In this document: positions 19,128 through 28,641 of the stretch, piece by piece
Numbering within the stretch: the stretch's first letter is position 1
Layout: each line of letters begins with the position of its first letter
NCBI RefSeq assembly: GCF_007049795.1
Contig: NZ_SCFY01000020.1
Location: 1-64,000 of the forward strand
Length of the DNA stretch: 64,000 nt
Source: Ectopseudomonas mendocina
GTDB lineage: Bacteria > Pseudomonadota > Gammaproteobacteria > Pseudomonadales > Pseudomonadaceae
Reading direction: 5' to 3'
Translations under genes and position numbers: made by a program
The notes under the pieces: generated by a model
Databases searched by the model: none
The model's input: only the letters and a program-made list of their open reading frames with translations
Told to the model about the DNA's origin: nothing

Positions 19128-20441
19128 ATGAACGCCCGCGTTCACCAGCCCGTCCACAGCCCTCAGCACGCCGCTTCCTATTATGCCGCCAGCGTTAATC
19201 GCCAGCAGGCCTACCCGCCCCTGGGCGGTGAGCTGCTGGTGGACGTGTGCATCGTCGGTGGCGGTTTCAGCGGCCTGAACACCGCTATCGAGCTGGCTCA
19301 GAAAGGCCTGTCGGTGGCGCTGCTGGAAGCGCGCAAGATCGGCTGGGGTGCCAGCGGGCGCAACGGCGGGCAGCTGATTCGCGGCGTCGGCCATGATGTC
19401 GAACAGTTCGAGTCGGTGGTCGGCAAGGAAGGCGTGCGTCAGTTCAAGCTGATGGGGCTGGAGGCGGTAGAGATCGTGCGCAACCGGGTCGAGCAGTTTC
19501 AGATCGATTGCGACCTGACCTGGGGTTATTGCGACCTGGCCAACAAACCGGCGCACATGGACGGCTTCGCCGAAGACAAGGCTGAGCTGGAAAGCCTCGG
19601 CTATCGCCACGAAATGCGCCTGGTACCGAAGGAGCGCATCCGTGAAGTGGTCGGCTCCGACAACTATCACGGCGCCATGATCGACATGGGCTCGGGCCAC
19701 CTGCACCCGCTCAACCTGGCGCTCGGCGAAGCCGCCGCCGCCCAGTCGCTGGGCGTGCAGCTGTTCGAAGAGTCGCCGGTGACGCGCATCGACTACGGCA
19801 GCGAGGTGCGCGTGCACACGGCCAACGGCCAGGTGCGCGCCAAATACCTGGTTTTGGCCTGCAATGCCTACATCAACGGGCTCAATCCGACACTCAGCGG
19901 CAAGGTGCTGCCGGCCGGCAGTTACATCATCGCCACCGAGCAACTCTCCGAAGAGCAGGCCCGCCAGCTGATCCCACAGAACATGGCGTTGTGCGACCAG
20001 CGTGTGACCGTGGACTACTACCGCCTTTCCGCAGACCGCCGCCTGCTGTTCGGCGGCGCCTGCCACTATTCCGGGCGTGACCCGGCCGATATTGCCGGTT
20101 ACATGAAACCGAAGATGCTCAAGGTGTTCCCACAGCTGGCCGACGTGCGCATCGACTACCAGTGGGGCGGAATGATCGGCATCGGTGCCAACCGCATGCC
20201 GCAGATCGGCCGCCTCAAGGATCAGCCCAACGTCTTCCACGCCCAGGCCTATGCCGGCCACGGCGTCAACGCCACGCACCTGGCTGGCAAACTGCTCGGC
20301 GAGGCCATCGCCGGTCAGGCAAGCCGTGGCTTCGACCTGTTCGACAAGGTGCCGCACATGACCTTCCCCGGCGGCAAGCACCTGCGCTCACCGCTGCTGG
20401 CCCTTGGCATGCTCTGGCACCGGCTGAAGGAAGTGCTCTAG
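19128..20441 (+). CDS. pauB4: FAD-dependent oxidoreductase, gamma-glutamylpolyamine oxidase type (PauB/PuuB)
   Basis: 437 residues of the DAO fold. The FAD motif CIVGGGFSGLNTAIELA is at 41-57, and GWGASGRNGGQ and GYAGHG-type C-terminal segments (YAGHGVNATHLAGK) follow. The relative at this position in P. aeruginosa belongs to the PauB set, which oxidises gamma-glutamylated putrescine or cadaverine to the aldehyde. The ATG at 19128 is preferred to the frame start at 19059. The aldehyde dehydrogenase for the next step, kauB, is 1.4 kb away. The number 4 is inferred from position. Confidence 0.8.
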   Translation: MNARVHQPVHSPQHAASYYAASVNRQQAYPPLGGELLVDVCIVGGGFSGLNTAIELAQKGLSVALLEARKIGWGASGRNGGQLIRGVGHDVEQFESVVGKEGVRQFKLMGLEAVEIVRNRVEQFQIDCDLTWGYCDLANKPAHMDGFAEDKAELESLGYRHEMRLVPKERIREVVGSDNYHGAMIDMGSGHLHPLNLALGEAAAAQSLGVQLFEESPVTRIDYGSEVRVHTANGQVRAKYLVLACNAYINGLNPTLSGKVLPAGSYIIATEQLSEEQARQLIPQNMALCDQRVTVDYYRLSADRRLLFGGACHYSGRDPADIAGYMKPKMLKVFPQLADVRIDYQWGGMIGIGANRMPQIGRLKDQPNVFHAQAYAGHGVNATHLAGKLLGEAIAGQASRGFDLFDKVPHMTFPGGKHLRSPLLALGMLWHRLKEVL

Positions 20442-20454
20442 CTGGTCAGCGGCA

Positions 20455-21609
20455 TCAGGAGCGTACCGCGCCCACTGCCTGCATCTCGCTGAAGGCACCG
20501 CGCTTGCTCGCCAGGATGATGAACACGAACGCGCCAGTAGCCATCATAAGTGGCAGCGCATGGCCGCTTAGCCACTGGCTGACGGCGCCTGTGGTCAGCG
20601 GCCCGATGAGGCAGCCCAGCCCCCACAACTGGGCGACGTGAGCATTGGCGCGCACCAGCTCGTCATCACGATAACGCTCGCCGATCATGATCAGCGACAA
20701 GGTGAACAGGCCACCGGCACTGGCGCCAAAGGCCACCAGCACTGGCCAGATCACCGGCGTGTGCAACAACGGTGGAATGGCCAGGCTGGATACCAGCAGC
20801 ACGCAGCCGCATGCGCGGAACAGCATTTGCCGCGACATGCGGTCGGCCAGCCAGCCGATGGGAAGCTGCAGCACCGCATCGCCGACCACCACCACGCTGA
20901 CCATGAACAACGCCACCTCCTGAGTGAAGCCCTGGCGCAGGCCGTAGATCGGCAACAGGGTCAGCATCATCGCCTCAAAAGCGGCGAACAGCATCACCGC
21001 CCAGGCAATCGCCGGCAGCTTGCGGCAGAACACCAGCAGCCCGCGCCCCGAAGCGCTATGCGCATCCACCTGGGGTGCGCCAGTGCGCCCGAGCAGGATC
21101 AGCGAGCCACCGATCAGCAGACACACGCCCGTCCAGAAACCCCGGTCGGTCGCAGTGCCGAGCGCCGTCAGCAGCAGTGGGCCACTGAGCTGGCTGAGGG
21201 CATAGCCCGTGCCGTAAAGGGCCACCAGGCGGCCGCGCCATTTCTCCACGGCCAGTTGATTGATCCAGCTTTCGCCGAGGATGAACACCACGGTCAGCGC
21301 CACGCCGATGAACAGGCGCAGGCCGACCCAGACCGCGTAGTTCTGCACCAACGCCAGACCGGCCACCGATATCGCACCCAGCAGCAGGCACAGCTGCATC
21401 AGCACGGTGGTGCCGAAGCGCGCCGCCAGACGCCCAGCCAGCAAGGCACCGAGCAGCACGCCGACAGCCGGAGTCGCCGCCATCACGCCGATGGCGAAGG
21501 AGTCGTAGCCCCAGCTTTCCAGACGCAGCGACACCAGCGGCATGGTCACGCCCAGCGCGAGGCCGATGCTGATGACCGCCGCACAGACGGCGAAGTAGGT
21601 ACCCCAACG
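20455..21609 (-). CDS. MFS transporter, YcaD-like
   Basis: 384 residues with about 12 hydrophobic segments. The start MRWGTYFAVCAAVISIGLALG and the loop after helix 2 (GRLAARFGTT) fit the major facilitator superfamily, of the YcaD/MFS_1 type. The ATG at 21609 was chosen because AAGGA lies seven bases upstream; the frame runs to 21639. It is placed between the pauB-like gene and kauB, so an amine or an intermediate is a reasonable guess for the cargo, but nothing in the sequence shows this. Confidence 0.75.
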   Translation of the reverse strand, partial: RWGTYFAVCAAVISIGLALGVTMPLVSLRLESWGYDSFAIGVMAATPAVGVLLGALLAGRLAARFGTTVLMQLCLLLGAISVAGLALVQNYAVWVGLRLFIGVALTVVFILGESWINQLAVEKWRGRLVALYGTGYALSQLSGPLLLTALGTATDRGFWTGVCLLIGGSLILLGRTGAPQVDAHSASGRGLLVFCRKLPAIAWAVMLFAAFEAMMLTLLPIYGLRQGFTQEVALFMVSVVVVGDAVLQLPIGWLADRMSRQMLFRACGCVLLVSSLAIPPLLHTPVIWPVLVAFGASAGGLFTLSLIMIGERYRDDELVRANAHVAQLWGLGCLIGPLTTGAVSQWLSGHALPLMMATGAFVFIILASKRGAFSEMQAVGAVRS

Positions 21610-21649
21610 CATTGGTGAATTCCTTGGCTGACGAGCCACTGCAAAGACA

Positions 21650-21678
21650 ACGGCCGGGTTCCTCGGGAACCCGGCCGT
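21650..21678. other. Strong GC-rich hairpin between kauB and the MFS gene
   Basis: Arms ACGGCCGGGTTCC and GGAACCCGGCCGT pair perfectly around a three-base loop. No T run follows on either strand, so it is not a standard intrinsic terminator. It may limit read-through from kauB or stabilise its 3' end. Confidence 0.5.
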
Positions 21679-21722
21679 AGGTTTCGGGAGCGAGGTAGCC
21701 GGCAGTTTCGCTGCACTCTAGA

Positions 21723-21760
21723 CCCTCTCCCCCAACCCCTCTCCCATAAATGGGAGAGGA
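21723..21760. repeat. CCCTCTCCC palindromic repeat, copy 1
   Basis: A pyrimidine-rich run leads to CCTCTCCC and GGGAGAGG arms around ATAAAT. A similar unit is at 59561-59602. It lies in the kauB-MFS gap; function is unknown. Confidence 0.55.
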
Positions 21761-21802
21761 GCCGATCACCTGGCCGACGACCAGGAGATCGCCCCGGTGC
21801 CG

Positions 21803-23296
21803 CTACAGCTTGATCCAGGTGGATTTCAGCTCGGTGTACTTGTCGAACGCGTGCAGCGACTTGTCGCGACCGTTGCCGGACTGCTTGAAGCCGCCGAACG
21901 GCGCTGTCATGTCGCCGCCGTCGTACTGGTTGATCCACACGCTACCGGCGCGCAATGCCTTACCGACCAGATGGGCGCGCGACAGATTGCTGGTCCACAC
22001 CGCTGCAGCCAGGCCGTAGACAGTGTCGTTGGCGATGGCAATGGCCTCGTCCTGATCATCGAAGCCGATCACCGACAGCACCGGGCCGAAGATCTCTTCC
22101 TTGGCGATGCGCATGGCGTTGTTCACGCCGTCGAAGATGGTCGGTTCGACATAGGTGCCGCCGGTTTCTTCCATCACCCGCTTGCCGCCAGCCACCAGTT
22201 TGGCGCCGTCGTCATGGCCGGCCTGGATGTAGCTCAGCACGTTGTTCATCTGCGTGGTATCGACCAGCGCACCGACGTTGGTCGCCGGGTCCAGCGGGTT
22301 GCCCGGTTTCCAGGCCTTGATCGCCTCGACCACCATGGGCACGAACTTGTCCTTGATGGAGTTCTCCACCAGCAGGCGCGAACCGGCGGTGCACACTTCG
22401 CCCTGGTTGAAAGCGATGGCGCTGGCAGCGGACTCGGCAGCGGCCTGCAGGTCCGGTGCGTCAGCGAAGACGATGTTCGGGCTCTTGCCGCCAGCTTCCA
22501 GCCAGACGCGCTTCATGTTCGACTCGCCGGCATAGATCATCAGTTGCTTGGCGATCTTGGTCGAGCCGGTGAACACCAGGGTGTCGACATCCATGTGCAG
22601 GGCCAAGGCCTTGCCCACGGTGTGACCGAAGCCCGGCAGCACGTTGAATACGCCAGCCGGGATGCCGGCCTCGATGGCCAGCTGGGCGATGCGGATGCCG
22701 GTCAGCGGCGACTTCTCGGAGGGCTTGAGGATGATCGAGTTACCGGTGGCCAACGCCGGACCGAGCTTCCAGCAGGACATCAGCAGCGGGAAGTTCCACG
22801 GTACGATGGCGGCGACCACACCCACCGGCTCGCGGGTGACCAGGCCGAGCTGGTCGTGAGGCGTGGCAGCGACCTCGTCATAGACCTTGTCGATGGCCTC
22901 GCCGCTCCAGCGGATGGCGTTGGCGGCGCTGCCGACGTCGATGCTCAGCGAGTCACTGATCGGCTTGCCCATGTCGAGCGTTTCCAGCAGGGCCAGCTCC
23001 TGGCCATGCTCTTCGATCAGCTCGGCGAAACGGATCATCACCTTCTTGCGCTTGGCCGGGGCCAGACGCGACCACACACCGGATTCGAACGTAGCGCGGG
23101 CATCCTTGACCGCCACTTCGGCGTCGGCCTGGTCACAGCTGGCCACCAGGCCGAGCAGGCGGCCGTCGACCGGGCTGATGCATTCGAAGGTGGCGCCAGA
23201 CTCGGCAGCGCGGTACTCACCATGGACGAACGCACGGGTTTCGATGGTCAGGGTCTTGGCACGCTGTTCCCAGTCGGCACGCGTAAGGCTAGTCAT
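21803..23296 (-). CDS. kauB: Aldehyde dehydrogenase KauB (PauC)
   Basis: 497 residues, the length of KauB of P. aeruginosa. Catalytic Cys in GEVCTAGSR, catalytic Glu in LEAGGKSPN, and the NAD-site Asn in PWNFPLL are all present. KauB oxidises 4-guanidinobutyraldehyde and the aldehydes from polyamine breakdown (gamma-glutamyl-aminobutyraldehyde). With the pauB-like gene and gabT/gabD nearby it would carry putrescine carbon to succinate. It starts at an ATG at 23296 after GAGGAT, and is divergent from a cupin gene. Confidence 0.9.
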   Translation of the reverse strand: MTSLTRADWEQRAKTLTIETRAFVHGEYRAAESGATFECISPVDGRLLGLVASCDQADAEVAVKDARATFESGVWSRLAPAKRKKVMIRFAELIEEHGQELALLETLDMGKPISDSLSIDVGSAANAIRWSGEAIDKVYDEVAATPHDQLGLVTREPVGVVAAIVPWNFPLLMSCWKLGPALATGNSIILKPSEKSPLTGIRIAQLAIEAGIPAGVFNVLPGFGHTVGKALALHMDVDTLVFTGSTKIAKQLMIYAGESNMKRVWLEAGGKSPNIVFADAPDLQAAAESAASAIAFNQGEVCTAGSRLLVENSIKDKFVPMVVEAIKAWKPGNPLDPATNVGALVDTTQMNNVLSYIQAGHDDGAKLVAGGKRVMEETGGTYVEPTIFDGVNNAMRIAKEEIFGPVLSVIGFDDQDEAIAIANDTVYGLAAAVWTSNLSRAHLVGKALRAGSVWINQYDGGDMTAPFGGFKQSGNGRDKSLHAFDKYTELKSTWIKL

Positions 23297-23550
23297 TCCG
23301 GCATCCTCTCAATGGGTGGAAGCGGCGCGCACCAGGGCGCGCGCTGTCAATAATTCTGCAAGGCCAGATCGCTGGCCAAATCCTGTTCGCCACACTAAAC
23401 CAGAGGGCTGTGGCTTTTCAATATTTTTGACATAAGCCGGCAAAAGCCCTTGTCATGTTCGTTTTTTTAAACATAGACTGCTGCCACGACTTTCCCGCGA
23501 CAGCCCCGCTGGCCGCGCGGTTGCCGCCACTGACACCACGGAACAGCCAG

Positions 23551-23910
23551 ATGAATATCGAGCAGATCATCGACTTCGCCCAGGCCGGCACGGCCGCTGA
23601 ACACTATCGCCCAGCGCCGGAAAAAGTGCTCAAGGGCGACCCCGAGCAAAGCGTGCGCAACCATTACAGCAGCCCGTGCGGCCAGTTCAGCACCGGTATC
23701 TGGGAAGGCGCAGTCGGTCAGTGGACGGTGAGCTACACCGAGCACGAATACTGCGAGATTCTTCAGGGCGTGTCTGTGCTGCGCGATGCCGAGGGCAATG
23801 CCAAGACCGTACGCGCCGGCGACCGCTTCGTCATCCCGTCCGGCTTCTCCGGCACCTGGGAAGTACTGGAAGCCTGCCGCAAGGTGTATGTGATCTTCGA
23901 GCCCAAATAG
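23551..23910 (+). CDS. Cupin-domain protein (DUF861/Cupin_3)
   Basis: 119 residues forming a single small cupin: GQWTVSYTEHEYCEILQG, then AGDRFVIPSGFSGTWEV. The family includes ureidoglycine aminohydrolase-like and many unassigned proteins. The ATG at 23551 is the first that gives family similarity; the frame starts at 23455. Divergence from kauB suggests a link to amine catabolism; its role is not known. Confidence 0.8.
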   Translation: MNIEQIIDFAQAGTAAEHYRPAPEKVLKGDPEQSVRNHYSSPCGQFSTGIWEGAVGQWTVSYTEHEYCEILQGVSVLRDAEGNAKTVRAGDRFVIPSGFSGTWEVLEACRKVYVIFEPK

Positions 23911-23941
23911 GCCCCGCAATTCCTGTTGCTTGTCACCCTTT

Positions 23942-23965
23942 GGCCCGCCATGCGCGGGCCTTTTT
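23942..23965 (+). terminator. Intrinsic terminator after the cupin gene
   Basis: GGCCCGC and GCGGGCC arms with a loop between are followed by TTTTT. It lies 32 bases after the cupin stop. Confidence 0.85.
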
Positions 23966-24075
23966 CTGCATGCGCCCATGCTCGGCGTCAATGCCGCGCG
24001 CGCCCTTCAGTCGAATAATGAAATGTCGATAACGAAGGCCAGCGTCACCCGTAGTTTCCTGCCCGGAGTAGCCCC

Positions 24076-25161
24076 ATGTTCGACCGTAAATTGCGCCAGC
24101 AATGCCAAGACCTGCACAGCCAGGTCGAACGCCTGAGCGCCGAAAAGCAGGCCATGCAGCGCGAGCTGGAGGATACCCGCGAGCTGCTGCGCCAGACCCA
24201 GCAGGAGCAGCACCAGCTCAACGGCATGAGCCGCTTTCGCGAACGACTGCAAAGCGAACTGAGCCACTTCCAGGATTCCCTTTCGGATACGCGTGACGGG
24301 GTGGCCGCGCAGGCGGAACAACTGCGTGTCGAGGTCGAAAAGCAGCGCGAACATCAGGGCGTTTTCCAGCAGACCTCGAGCTTGCTCGCCGGTTTTTCCA
24401 GCGCACTCGGCGGCATGTCCGAGCAGGGCATCCAGAGCGTACAGAGTGTCGAACTGCTGCAAGGCCGGGTGGGCGATATCAGCCGCATCGTCGAGCTGAT
24501 CAAGGCCATTTCCGACCAGACCAACCTGCTGGCCCTCAACGCCGCCATCGAAGCGGCCCGTGCGGGCGAGCAGGGCCGTGGCTTTGCCGTGGTCGCCGAT
24601 GAGGTGCGCGCCCTGGCGCAACGCACCCACCAGGCCACCCAGGAAATCAGCCAGCTCGTTGCCAGCATTAACCAGGAAACCGAGCGCGCCAGCCAGTCCA
24701 TCGGTCAGCTATCGCAGGAAGCTTCGCGTCTGTCCGGCGACGTCTCGCAATCGGCCAACACCCTCGACAGCATGGTCGAAATGGGCGAACGCATGAGCGC
24801 TCTGATCGAACACATCGCCCTCGGCTCGTTCTGCGAAGCGGTCAAGCTCGACCATCTGCTGTTCAAGTTCGAGGTCTACCAACGCCTGCAGCGTCACGAC
24901 AGCAATACCGAGCTGGCCAACCACCAGAGCTGCCGCCTGGGCCGCTGGTACCAGGATGGCGAAACCATCGCCCGCTACGGCAGGACGCGCGGCTATCAGC
25001 AGTTGGAGGCACCACATCGCCAGGTGCACGAGGCGGCTCACGAAGCCCTGCACGCCGCGCAGAAACAGGATTGGGCGCGCACCCTGCAGGCCGTGGCGCA
25101 GATGGAGCGGGCCAGCCGTGACGTCAGCCAGCAGCTCGACTCGCTGAGTCGCGGCCACTGA
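24076..25161 (+). CDS. Soluble chemoreceptor-like protein with C-terminal CZB domain
   Basis: 361 residues with no membrane segment. A coiled coil occupies about 1-100, the MCP signalling tip is at about 145-185 (ISDQTNLLALNAAIE, GRGFAVVADEVRALA), and a chemoreceptor zinc-binding domain ends it. The zinc ligands H-C-H-H can be seen in KLDHLLFKFEVY, NHQSCRLGRWY and HRQVHEAAHEAL. CZB domains bind zinc and have been tied to sensing of zinc or hypochlorous acid. It stands alone, so the output pathway is not shown. Confidence 0.9.
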   Translation: MFDRKLRQQCQDLHSQVERLSAEKQAMQRELEDTRELLRQTQQEQHQLNGMSRFRERLQSELSHFQDSLSDTRDGVAAQAEQLRVEVEKQREHQGVFQQTSSLLAGFSSALGGMSEQGIQSVQSVELLQGRVGDISRIVELIKAISDQTNLLALNAAIEAARAGEQGRGFAVVADEVRALAQRTHQATQEISQLVASINQETERASQSIGQLSQEASRLSGDVSQSANTLDSMVEMGERMSALIEHIALGSFCEAVKLDHLLFKFEVYQRLQRHDSNTELANHQSCRLGRWYQDGETIARYGRTRGYQQLEAPHRQVHEAAHEALHAAQKQDWARTLQAVAQMERASRDVSQQLDSLSRGH

Positions 25162-25285
25162 GGCCAATGCTCAGCCCACCCGTGACCCGGATTTAACCCG
25201 CGAGTTATTCGGCACGCGCACGACCCACTCATGCCCGCTAGCGGCGCTGCGGCAGTAGGCATAGACGCTGATGGCCGCAACCCGG

Positions 25286-25310
25286 CCTCCGGATTGCATC
25301 TGGGCTACGG
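25286..25310. repeat. Dispersed GGATTGCATCCGGGCT-type short repeat
   Basis: This copy reads CCTCCGGATTGCATCTGGG and ends CTACGG. A more decayed stretch of the same kind (ACCCGGATTTAACCCG) is near 25189. Both lie between the CZB protein and the gabT terminator. Confidence 0.5.
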
Positions 25311-25326
25311 CGGACTTGTTCCAGGC

Positions 25327-25353
25327 AAAAAAAGACCCGCACGCGGCGGGTCT
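25327..25353 (-). terminator. Intrinsic terminator after gabT
   Basis: On the minus strand, arms AGACCCGC and GCGGGTCT are followed by seven Ts. It lies 50 bases beyond the gabT stop. Confidence 0.9.
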
Positions 25354-25403
25354 CGGGTGCGCCCGGCCTAGTGAGCCTCGGGCGCAGGTACGGCAGGAAC
25401 GAC

Positions 25404-26684
25404 TCAGGCCAGTTCGTCGAAGCACTCGGCAACGATGGCGATGCCTTTCTCCAGTTGCGCGTCAGGGATGGTGACGGGCATCAGGAAGCGGATGACGTTG
25501 TAGTAGGTGCCGCACGACAGCAGGATCAGGCCCTTCTCGCGCGCACGGGCGACGATCTTGCCGACCAGCTCGGCAGCCGGCTTGCTGTGATCGCCGCCTT
25601 CGAACAGCTCGATGGCGACCATAGAACCCAGGCCGCGCACGTCGCCAATCACCTTGTGTTTCTCGGCGATCTTGTTCAGGCCGGCTTTGAGCTTCTCACC
25701 CACGGCGTTGGAGCGCGCCAGCAGGTTCTCCTCGTCGAACACCTTGAGTACGGCCAGGGCCGCAGCACAGGCGATCGGGCTGCCGGCGTAGGTGCCGCCC
25801 AGGCCACCGGGAGCGATCTTGTCCATGATCTCGGCCTTGCCGCACACGCCGGAGATCGGGAAGCCACCGCCAACGGACTTGGCGAAGGTGGTCAGATCCG
25901 GCACCACGCCCAGTTGTTCGGTGGCGAAGAAGGTGCCAGTACGGCCAGCGCCGGTCTGCACTTCGTCAGCGATCAAGAGGATGCCGTGCTGGTCGCACAG
26001 GGCACGCAGGCGCTGCATGAAGGCTGGGGAGTTGACGTAGAAACCGCCCTCGCCCTGCACCGGCTCGATGATGATCGCGGCGATGTCCTGCGGCTGTGCG
26101 TCGTTCTTGAACACGCGCTCGATGCTGGCGATGGACTCGTCCTCACTCACGCCGTGCAGCGGGCAAGGCGCCTGGGCGCGGTACACGCCAGCAGGCATCA
26201 GGCCCATGCCGGCGGAGTACGGCACGACCTTGCCAGTCAGCGACAGGGTCATCATGGTGCGGCCGTGGTAGGCGCCGGTGAAGGCGATCACGCCGGCACG
26301 GCCGGTGGCAGCACGAGCGATCTTCACCGCGTTCTCGACGGCTTCGGAGCCGGAGGTGACCAGCAGGGTCTTCTTGGCGAAGTCGCCCGGTACGCGCTTG
26401 GCGATCTCCTCACAAAGCTCGATGTAGGGCTCGTAGGCCAGCACCTGGAAGCAGGTGTGGGTCAGCTTGGTCAGTTGCTCCTGAACGGCAGCGATCACCT
26501 TCGGATGCAGGTGGCCGGTGTTCAGCACAGCGATACCGCCGGCGAAGTCGATGTACTCGCGGCCTTCGACGTCCCACACAGTGGCGTTCTCGGCGCGCTC
26601 GGCGACGATCGGGTGGATCTGGCCAACACCGCGCGGAACAGCGGCGGCACGGCGTTGCAGCAGGGATTCGTTGGTCTTGCTCAT
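25404..26684 (-). CDS. gabT: 4-aminobutyrate aminotransferase GabT
   Basis: 426 residues, class III PLP aminotransferase. The PLP lysine is in TFAKSVGGGFPISG, the Asp that holds the PLP nitrogen is in IADEVQTGAGRTG, and the N-terminus MSKTNESLLQRRAAAVPRG is typical of Pseudomonas GabT. It moves the amino group of GABA to 2-oxoglutarate, giving succinate semialdehyde. GAGGAC lies five bases before the ATG at 26684. It lies 157 bases downstream of gabD on the same strand. Confidence 0.95.
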   Translation of the reverse strand: MSKTNESLLQRRAAAVPRGVGQIHPIVAERAENATVWDVEGREYIDFAGGIAVLNTGHLHPKVIAAVQEQLTKLTHTCFQVLAYEPYIELCEEIAKRVPGDFAKKTLLVTSGSEAVENAVKIARAATGRAGVIAFTGAYHGRTMMTLSLTGKVVPYSAGMGLMPAGVYRAQAPCPLHGVSEDESIASIERVFKNDAQPQDIAAIIIEPVQGEGGFYVNSPAFMQRLRALCDQHGILLIADEVQTGAGRTGTFFATEQLGVVPDLTTFAKSVGGGFPISGVCGKAEIMDKIAPGGLGGTYAGSPIACAAALAVLKVFDEENLLARSNAVGEKLKAGLNKIAEKHKVIGDVRGLGSMVAIELFEGGDHSKPAAELVGKIVARAREKGLILLSCGTYYNVIRFLMPVTIPDAQLEKGIAIVAECFDELA

Positions 26685-26841
26685 GGTGTCCTCATGGTCA
26701 TCCCCGGCGGGAGGTCGGCTCAGCATGCGATGATCGACTGAACCGAGCCCGCGAGGGACTCAATAGGGTTACGGCTTACAACCGGGGCGCCGCACGCTCT
26801 TTCGCACCTTGCCCCGTCTTGGAAATCAGCGGATTTCCGAA

Positions 26842-28293
26842 TCAGATTCCACCGAGGCACATGTACTTGATCTCGAGGTAGTCCTCGATCCCGTACTTGG
26901 AGCCTTCTCGGCCCAGGCCGGACGCCTTCACGCCGCCGAACGGCGCGACTTCGTTGGAGATCAGGCCCGTGTTGATACCCACCATGCCGTACTCCAGCGC
27001 TTCGGCCACGCGGAACACGCGGCCCAGATCACGGGCATAGAAGTAGGAAGCCAGGCCGAACTCGGTATCGTTGGCCATGGCGACCACTTCGGCCTCGTCC
27101 TTGAAGCGGAACAGCGGCGCCAGCGGGCCGAAGGTCTCTTCTTTAGCAACGGCGGCGGTTTTCGGTACGTCGAGCAGAATGGTCGGCTCGAAGAAGGTGC
27201 CACCCAGGGCGTGCGGCTTGCCGCCCAGGGCCAGCTTGGCGCCTTTGCCCACGGCGTCCTCGATGTGCTCCTGAACCTTGGCCACGGCCTTCTCGTCGAT
27301 CAGCGGGCCGGTGGTGGTGCCATCTTCCAGACCGTTGCCGATTTTCAGCTTGCCCACTGCCGCGACCAGCTTCTCGGCGAAGGCATCGTAGACGGCGTCC
27401 TGCACGTAGATACGGTTGGCGCAGACGCAGGTCTGGCCGTTGTTGCGGTACTTGGAGATCAGCGCGCCTTCGACGGCGGCGTCCAAGTCGGCGTCATCGA
27501 AGACGATGAACGGCGCGTTGCCGCCCAGCTCCAGCGACACCTTCTTGATGTCCTGCGCACACTCGGCCATCAGTTGGCGACCGATCTCGGTCGAGCCGGT
27601 GAAGGACAGCTTGCGCACGATCGGGTTGCTGGTCAGCTCACCACCCACTTCACCAGCGCTGCCGGTGACCACGCTCAGCACACCTTTCGGGATGCCGGCG
27701 CGCTCGGCCAGCTCGACCAGGGCCAGGGCGGAGAACGGGGTCTGCGAAGCCGGCTTGATCACCATGGTGCAACCGGCGGCCAGTGCCGGGCCGGCCTTGC
27801 GGGTGATCATCGCGGCTGGGAAGTTCCACGGGGTGATGGCGGCGGTGACGCCGATCGGCTGCTTGATCACGATCAGGCGCTTGTCCGGCTGGTGACCAGG
27901 AATCACGTCACCGTAGACGCGCTTGGCCTCTTCGGCGAACCACTCGATGAAGGAGGCGGCGTAGGCGATCTCGCCCTTGGCTTCGGCCAGCGGCTTGCCC
28001 TGCTCCAGGGTCATCAGACGGCCCAGGTCATCCTGGTTTTCCATCAGCAGCTCGAACCAGCGACGCAGCTTGTTCGCACGCTCCTTGGCAGTCAGCGCAC
28101 GCCAGGCCGGCAGCGCCTTCTCGGCGGCTTCGACGGCGCGGCGAGTTTCCGCACGGCCCATCTTCGGAACATGGCCGATGATCTCGCCAGTGGCCGGGTT
28201 GTTCACGGCAATGGTCTGACCGCTGTCGGCGTCCAACCACTGGCCATCGATATAAGCCTGTTGGCGCAGCAGCTGGGGGTCTTTCAGTTGCAT
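26842..28293 (-). CDS. gabD: NADP-dependent succinate-semialdehyde dehydrogenase GabD
   Basis: 483 residues, the usual GabD length. Catalytic Cys is in GQTCVCANR, catalytic Glu in LELGGNAPF, and the NADP-site segment is PWNFPAAMITRK. It oxidises succinate semialdehyde to succinate. I use the ATG at 28293 with GGAG ahead of it; the longer frame to 28506 is leader DNA. gabD precedes gabT, forming the gabDT unit. Confidence 0.96.
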   Translation of the reverse strand: MQLKDPQLLRQQAYIDGQWLDADSGQTIAVNNPATGEIIGHVPKMGRAETRRAVEAAEKALPAWRALTAKERANKLRRWFELLMENQDDLGRLMTLEQGKPLAEAKGEIAYAASFIEWFAEEAKRVYGDVIPGHQPDKRLIVIKQPIGVTAAITPWNFPAAMITRKAGPALAAGCTMVIKPASQTPFSALALVELAERAGIPKGVLSVVTGSAGEVGGELTSNPIVRKLSFTGSTEIGRQLMAECAQDIKKVSLELGGNAPFIVFDDADLDAAVEGALISKYRNNGQTCVCANRIYVQDAVYDAFAEKLVAAVGKLKIGNGLEDGTTTGPLIDEKAVAKVQEHIEDAVGKGAKLALGGKPHALGGTFFEPTILLDVPKTAAVAKEETFGPLAPLFRFKDEAEVVAMANDTEFGLASYFYARDLGRVFRVAEALEYGMVGINTGLISNEVAPFGGVKASGLGREGSKYGIEDYLEIKYMCLGGI

Positions 28294-28641
28294 GGCAGTC
28301 TCCTTCAGTTCCGGCGCCCTGGCGTCGGCGTAAGTCGTTGGAGTCACGGACAGAGCCCGCAAGGCCGAAATGGGAGCCGTGCGGGGCCTGGTAATGGATT
28401 CAGAGCCGTTGAACGCGCGAGGGTTCAGAATGACCGAACACGCCGTTTGAAATCTCAAACGAATCCTAGGATCGGCAGGGGTAAAGGGCAATAGGCGACC
28501 AAGCAAAATCCATAAAATAATGGCAAAAACTTCTGAAACTAAGATTCAGACGGCCCAAAAGTGTAAACCCCGTTCTGAATAATGCACATTCATGCAGAAT
28601 GGACGCTAACCGCCGAGATGCGTATGATTGCGCCCCGCAAC
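28294..28641. other. 348-base gap between gabD and tRNA-Arg
   Basis: No coding region was found. It must hold the gabD promoter (minus strand) and the tRNA promoter (plus strand). It is AT-rich between 28500 and 28600 and has a small dyad at 28510-28523 (CCAT and ATGG around AAAATA). I could not assign -35/-10 boxes with confidence. Confidence 0.5.
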
